From NCBI GenBank assembly GCA_003140785.1, contig PLKY01000049.1:1-8506 (forward strand): a DNA stretch of 8,506 bases. The letters are read 5' to 3'. The stretch is from Acidobacteriaceae bacterium (GTDB lineage: Bacteria; Acidobacteriota; Terriglobia; Terriglobales; Acidobacteriaceae). The stretch's first letter is position 1. The number at the start of each line of letters is the position of its first letter. Both the position numbers and the translations under genes were made by a program. Below the pieces are notes generated by a model, which was not told where the DNA came from, made no database searches, and worked only from the letters and a program-made list of their open reading frames with translations. This document shows positions 5,838-8,506 of the stretch, one piece after another.

Positions 5838-7259
5838 TTACGACTCCGCAACAACCCGATCGATGGAATCTGCGTTTACCGGCGCGGCGATCCGCATCAA
5901 TGCAACATAGACGATTCCCGCCGTGAAGAAACCGACGAACCACGCGTAGTCGTAAAGAAAATGCAGCGGTTTGACCGCCAGACCAACGAGAGCAATCGTC
6001 ACGCCCAGCACCAGCGCCACAATCGCGCGCGGATTAATGCCTTTCGTGTAGTAATAAATGCCTTCGCGATGGTAGAGGGAGTTCACATTGAGCTCCGTCT
6101 TGCGAATGAGGAAGTAATCGCAAACCATGATGCCGGCGATGGGTCCGAGCAATCCCGAATAGCCGACAAGCCAACCGAAGATGTAGGCGTCCGGGGTGGC
6201 CAGCAGCTTCCAGGGGCGCATCGCCAGTCCGAGAAAGCCGGTTATGAGTCCGCCGGTGCGGAAGCTGATGAGGCGCGGATAGAGGTTGGAGAAATCATTG
6301 GAGGGCGAGACAACATTGGCGCCAATGTTCACGTTCAGCGTCGCGATCAGAATCGCGATGAGCGCAACAAACGCGACAACGGGCTGATGAAACGCGCCGA
6401 TGAGCAGAATCGGATTCCAGATCGGATGCCCGAAGAGCACAGTCGAAGCAGAAGTGACGGAGATGCCGACAAACGTGTAGAGGGTCATCGCGACAGGCAA
6501 GCCAAAGGCTTGTCCCCACGACTGCGCGGATTGCGATTTGGAGTAGCGTGTGAAGTCGGGAATGTTCAGCGCCAGCGTGGCCCAGTAGCCGACCATCGCC
6601 GTGAGCGAAGGGAAAAAGACGGCGAGAAATTCGCGGGTCGAGTGGAACTGGCTTGGCGTTGAAAGCATGGCGCCGAAGCTGCCGGCTTTCACGCGCACCC
6701 AGATCAGCAGAGCCGCAGCCATGACGAACATGAAGGGCGCACCGAACGCTTGTAGATGCCGGATCGATTCAACGCCGCGCCAGACGACGATCATGTTGAG
6801 CAACCAGAATCCCAGAAAGCATCCCCAGAGCACGCCCGGAGCTTCTGCGACTGACGGCCAGATGACCGCCAGCATTGAATGAATCGCCGTTCCGCCGATC
6901 CATGACTGAATGCCGAACCAGCCGCAAGCCACAATGGCGCGGAGAATCGCGGGCAGGTTGGCGCCGCGCACGCCGAACGGCGCGCGAATAAAGACTGGAA
7001 ATGGAATTCCGTATTTCGCGCCCGCGTGCGCATTCAGCAGCATGGGAACAAGGACGATGAGATTGCCTAGGAGCACCGTGCCGACAGCCTGTTTCCAATC
7101 CATTCCCTTGGCGATGAGCGAGGATGCGAGCTGGTATGTAGTGATCTCCATAGACATGGAGAACCAGAGCGCGATGTAGTTGTACATCGTCCACGTGCGC
7201 TGTGCGGGCGTCGTGGGGCGAAGATCCTGATTGGACAGAGATGGGTCGTTGACGCTCAA
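5838..7259 (-). CDS. NCS1-family permease for hydantoin, allantoin or nucleobases
   Basis: This 473-aa secondary transporter has about 12 membrane segments, the normal NCS1 length. It imports a cyclic ureide or nucleobase with Na+ or H+. The N-terminus NQDLRPTTPAQRTW and NYIALWFSMSM are family hallmarks. It contains CGWFGIQSWIGG with Trp114 and Gln118, YWATLALNIPDFTRY with Trp226, and LNVNIGANV with Asn311/Asn315. By position these match the substrate-site residues of the hydantoin transporter Mhp1 (Trp117, Gln121, Trp220, Asn314/Asn318), which favours hydantoin/allantoin-type substrates. The start is TTG 7259: no in-frame ATG lies before the conserved N-terminus, and AGGAG (7271-7267) is 7 bases upstream. 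It follows the hydantoinase gene by 68 bases in the same direction, so cotranscription and shared substrate are likely. Its ribosome-binding site lies in a long hairpin. Uracil or allantoin as substrate cannot be excluded. Confidence 0.88.
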   Translation of the reverse strand: MSVNDPSLSNQDLRPTTPAQRTWTMYNYIALWFSMSMEITTYQLASSLIAKGMDWKQAVGTVLLGNLIVLVPMLLNAHAGAKYGIPFPVFIRAPFGVRGANLPAILRAIVACGWFGIQSWIGGTAIHSMLAVIWPSVAEAPGVLWGCFLGFWLLNMIVVWRGVESIRHLQAFGAPFMFVMAAALLIWVRVKAGSFGAMLSTPSQFHSTREFLAVFFPSLTAMVGYWATLALNIPDFTRYSKSQSAQSWGQAFGLPVAMTLYTFVGISVTSASTVLFGHPIWNPILLIGAFHQPVVAFVALIAILIATLNVNIGANVVSPSNDFSNLYPRLISFRTGGLITGFLGLAMRPWKLLATPDAYIFGWLVGYSGLLGPIAGIMVCDYFLIRKTELNVNSLYHREGIYYYTKGINPRAIVALVLGVTIALVGLAVKPLHFLYDYAWFVGFFTAGIVYVALMRIAAPVNADSIDRVVAES

Positions 7260-7263
7260 ATGG

Positions 7264-7306
7264 GCGCTCCTGATTACAGCCTTCTTCTCAATCTAGCGAG
7301 GAGCGC
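7264..7306 (-). promoter_or_regulatory. Intercistronic hairpin that would hide the permease ribosome-binding site
   Basis: On the minus-strand transcript GCGCTCCT (7306-7299) is perfectly complementary to AGGAGCGC (7271-7264), giving an 8-bp, mostly G-C stem with a 27-base loop. AGGAG in the 3' arm is the Shine-Dalgarno of the TTG start at 7259. The 5' arm begins 21 bases after the hydantoinase stop. Opening by ribosomes finishing the upstream gene, or by a ligand or RNA, would release the site. Confidence 0.5.
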
Positions 7307-7327
7307 ACAAAGAAGAAATGACGATGA

Positions 7328-8506
7328 TTATTTCCATGCGCCACCGCGCGCTTCGCGCCGCAGATACTGGCCGCGGCCGGGCTTGCCGATAAACTCGCCT
7401 TTGGAAACAATCAACTCGCCGCGCGAATAGACGTCGCGCGCATTGCCGCGGACCTTGAATCCTTCAAACATGGAGTAGTCAACGCGCATGTGGTGCGTGG
7501 TGGCGCTGATGGTGTGCGCAGCCGTCGGATCCCATAGGGCAATGTCGGCGTCGCTACCGGCCGCGAGCACGCCCTTCTTTGGATACATGCCGAAGATGCG
7601 CGCCGGCGCAGTCGAAACCAGTTCGACGAAGCGTTGGAGCGTGAGATTTCCGAGACCGACGCCATGGTGATGCAGCAGCTGCAAGCGGTTCTCGATGCCA
7701 GGGCCGCCATTGGGAATCTTGGTGAAGTCGTCTTTGCCTAGCGCCTTCTGATCTTCGAAACAAAAAGGACAATGGTCCGTAGAGACGACCTGCAGATTGT
7801 CTTTCCGCAGTCCTTCCCACAGTTTTGGCTGATTGCGCTTCTCGCGCAGCGGCGGCGTGAAAACATACTTCGCACCTTCCCAGCCTTTGTCAGCCACGTC
7901 TTCGAGCGAGAGGAGAAGATACTGCGGGCAGGTTTCTGCAAAAGCGGGCAAGCCGCGATCGCGGGCCTCGCGCACCTGATTCAGCGCGTCTTCGCTCGAG
8001 AGATGCACGATATAGACGGGCACCCCGGCCATTTCGGCCAACGCAATCGCACGATGCACGGCCTCGGCCTCGGCGCGCGTGGGTCGCGTCAACGCATGAT
8101 AAATGGGAGCTGTTTTGCCCTCGGCTAGCGCCTGCTGGACGATTACGTCTATCACTGATCCGTTTTCCGCATGCATGCAGATCAGTGCGCCATTCTTGGC
8201 GGTCTGGCGCATGGCCCTGAAGATGGTCGCATCGTCGACCATGAGCAAATTGGGATAGGCCATGAACAACTTGAAGCTGGCCACGCCCTCGCGGACCATG
8301 TCGTCCATGTCTTCGAGGCCGGCGTCTCCCAAATCGGTGACGATCATGTGCAGTCCGTAGTCAATGCAGGCCTTGCCCTCGGCCTTCTTCCACCACGTAT
8401 CGAGCGCGGTGCGCATCTTCGTTCCTCGCGCCTGGATGGCAAAATCCACGATCGTCGTTGTACCGCCGATAGCCGCGGCGCGTGTGCCAGTCAGGAAATC
8501 GTCCGC
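7328..8506 (-). CDS. hydA: D-hydantoinase/dihydropyrimidinase (5' end beyond the right edge)
   Basis: This is a cytoplasmic amidohydrolase that opens cyclic diamides, for example dihydrouracil to N-carbamoyl-beta-alanine, or 5-substituted hydantoins to N-carbamoyl amino acids. The 392 C-terminal residues are present and the frame is open to the edge, beginning ADDFLTGTRAAAIGGTTTIV. Roughly 70-80 residues, including the HxH metal motif, are missing. Metal-site residues seen (numbered from the window edge) are Lys79 in SFKLFMAY, the expected carboxylated lysine; His112 in CMHAENG; His168 in IVHLSSEDAL; and Asp244 in STDHCPF. The substrate-binding segment PNGGPGIENR follows, and the C-terminal GVLAAGSDADIALWDP is typical. 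The active site seen is complete. Downstream in the same direction is an NCS1 permease, which supports a ureide or pyrimidine salvage or degradation unit. Allantoinase is less likely given SFKLFMAY and the PNGGPGIENR segment. Which substrate dominates cannot be told from sequence alone. Confidence 0.92.
   Translation of the reverse strand, partial: ADDFLTGTRAAAIGGTTTIVDFAIQARGTKMRTALDTWWKKAEGKACIDYGLHMIVTDLGDAGLEDMDDMVREGVASFKLFMAYPNLLMVDDATIFRAMRQTAKNGALICMHAENGSVIDVIVQQALAEGKTAPIYHALTRPTRAEAEAVHRAIALAEMAGVPVYIVHLSSEDALNQVREARDRGLPAFAETCPQYLLLSLEDVADKGWEGAKYVFTPPLREKRNQPKLWEGLRKDNLQVVSTDHCPFCFEDQKALGKDDFTKIPNGGPGIENRLQLLHHHGVGLGNLTLQRFVELVSTAPARIFGMYPKKGVLAAGSDADIALWDPTAAHTISATTHHMRVDYSMFEGFKVRGNARDVYSRGELIVSKGEFIGKPGRGQYLRREARGGAWK

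Noticed and set aside
5961..6662. 233-codon plus-strand open frame, very rich in charged residues
   Set aside because: It is antisense to the NCS1 permease. Complementing codons for hydrophobic residues yields such charged sequences, and there is no ribosome-binding site or family match.

Overview
The window looks like chromosomal DNA of a Gram-negative, G+C-rich heterotroph. The best guess is an Acidobacteriota member (Terriglobales/Acidobacteriaceae type). This rests on the mix seen here: a ClpC-type AAA+ chaperone together with a LolD-type lipoprotein-release ATPase, an exported Asp-box (BNR/YCF48-like) protein and a GT87 membrane protein. The taxonomic call is inference, since there is no rRNA or single-copy marker set in view. 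No transposase, integrase, phage gene, tRNA, rRNA or CRISPR array is visible.

Left part (1-3135) is all on the minus strand. It holds an exported five-Asp-box protein, then lolD, then the first 262 codons of clpC running off the left edge. A 328-base gene-free leader lies upstream of clpC. The lolD gene has no lolC/lolE-type permease beside it in this window.

Middle part (3136-5616) is on the plus strand. A secreted protein of unknown function is divergent from the Asp-box gene across a 98-base control region. An AT-richer 337-base gap carries an unusual cluster of GTTA-type motifs. It is followed by a 400-aa GT87 (DUF2029) polytopic membrane protein whose Shine-Dalgarno sits in a small hairpin.

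The 221-base gap between the convergent GT87 and NCS1 genes (5617-5837) carries a perfect 22-bp palindrome with a parS-like core, TGTTCCACGTGGAACA. A degenerate copy lies 64 bp further on and a third overlapping palindrome just before. This is the most notable non-coding signal and may be a ParB-loading (chromosome segregation) site.

Right part (5838-8506) is on the minus strand and looks like a two-gene catabolic unit. A D-hydantoinase/dihydropyrimidinase (5' end beyond the right edge) is followed after 68 bases by an NCS1-family hydantoin/allantoin/nucleobase permease. The permease starts at TTG. Its AGGAG ribosome-binding site is complementary, over 8 bp, to a sequence earlier in the intercistronic leader, suggesting translational control or coupling. 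Together the pair would import and hydrolyse a cyclic ureide such as dihydropyrimidine, hydantoin or allantoin.

I see no clearly new multi-gene system. The strongest leads are regulatory: the parS-like array, the two sequestered ribosome-binding sites, the GTTA cluster and two possible leaderless starts.
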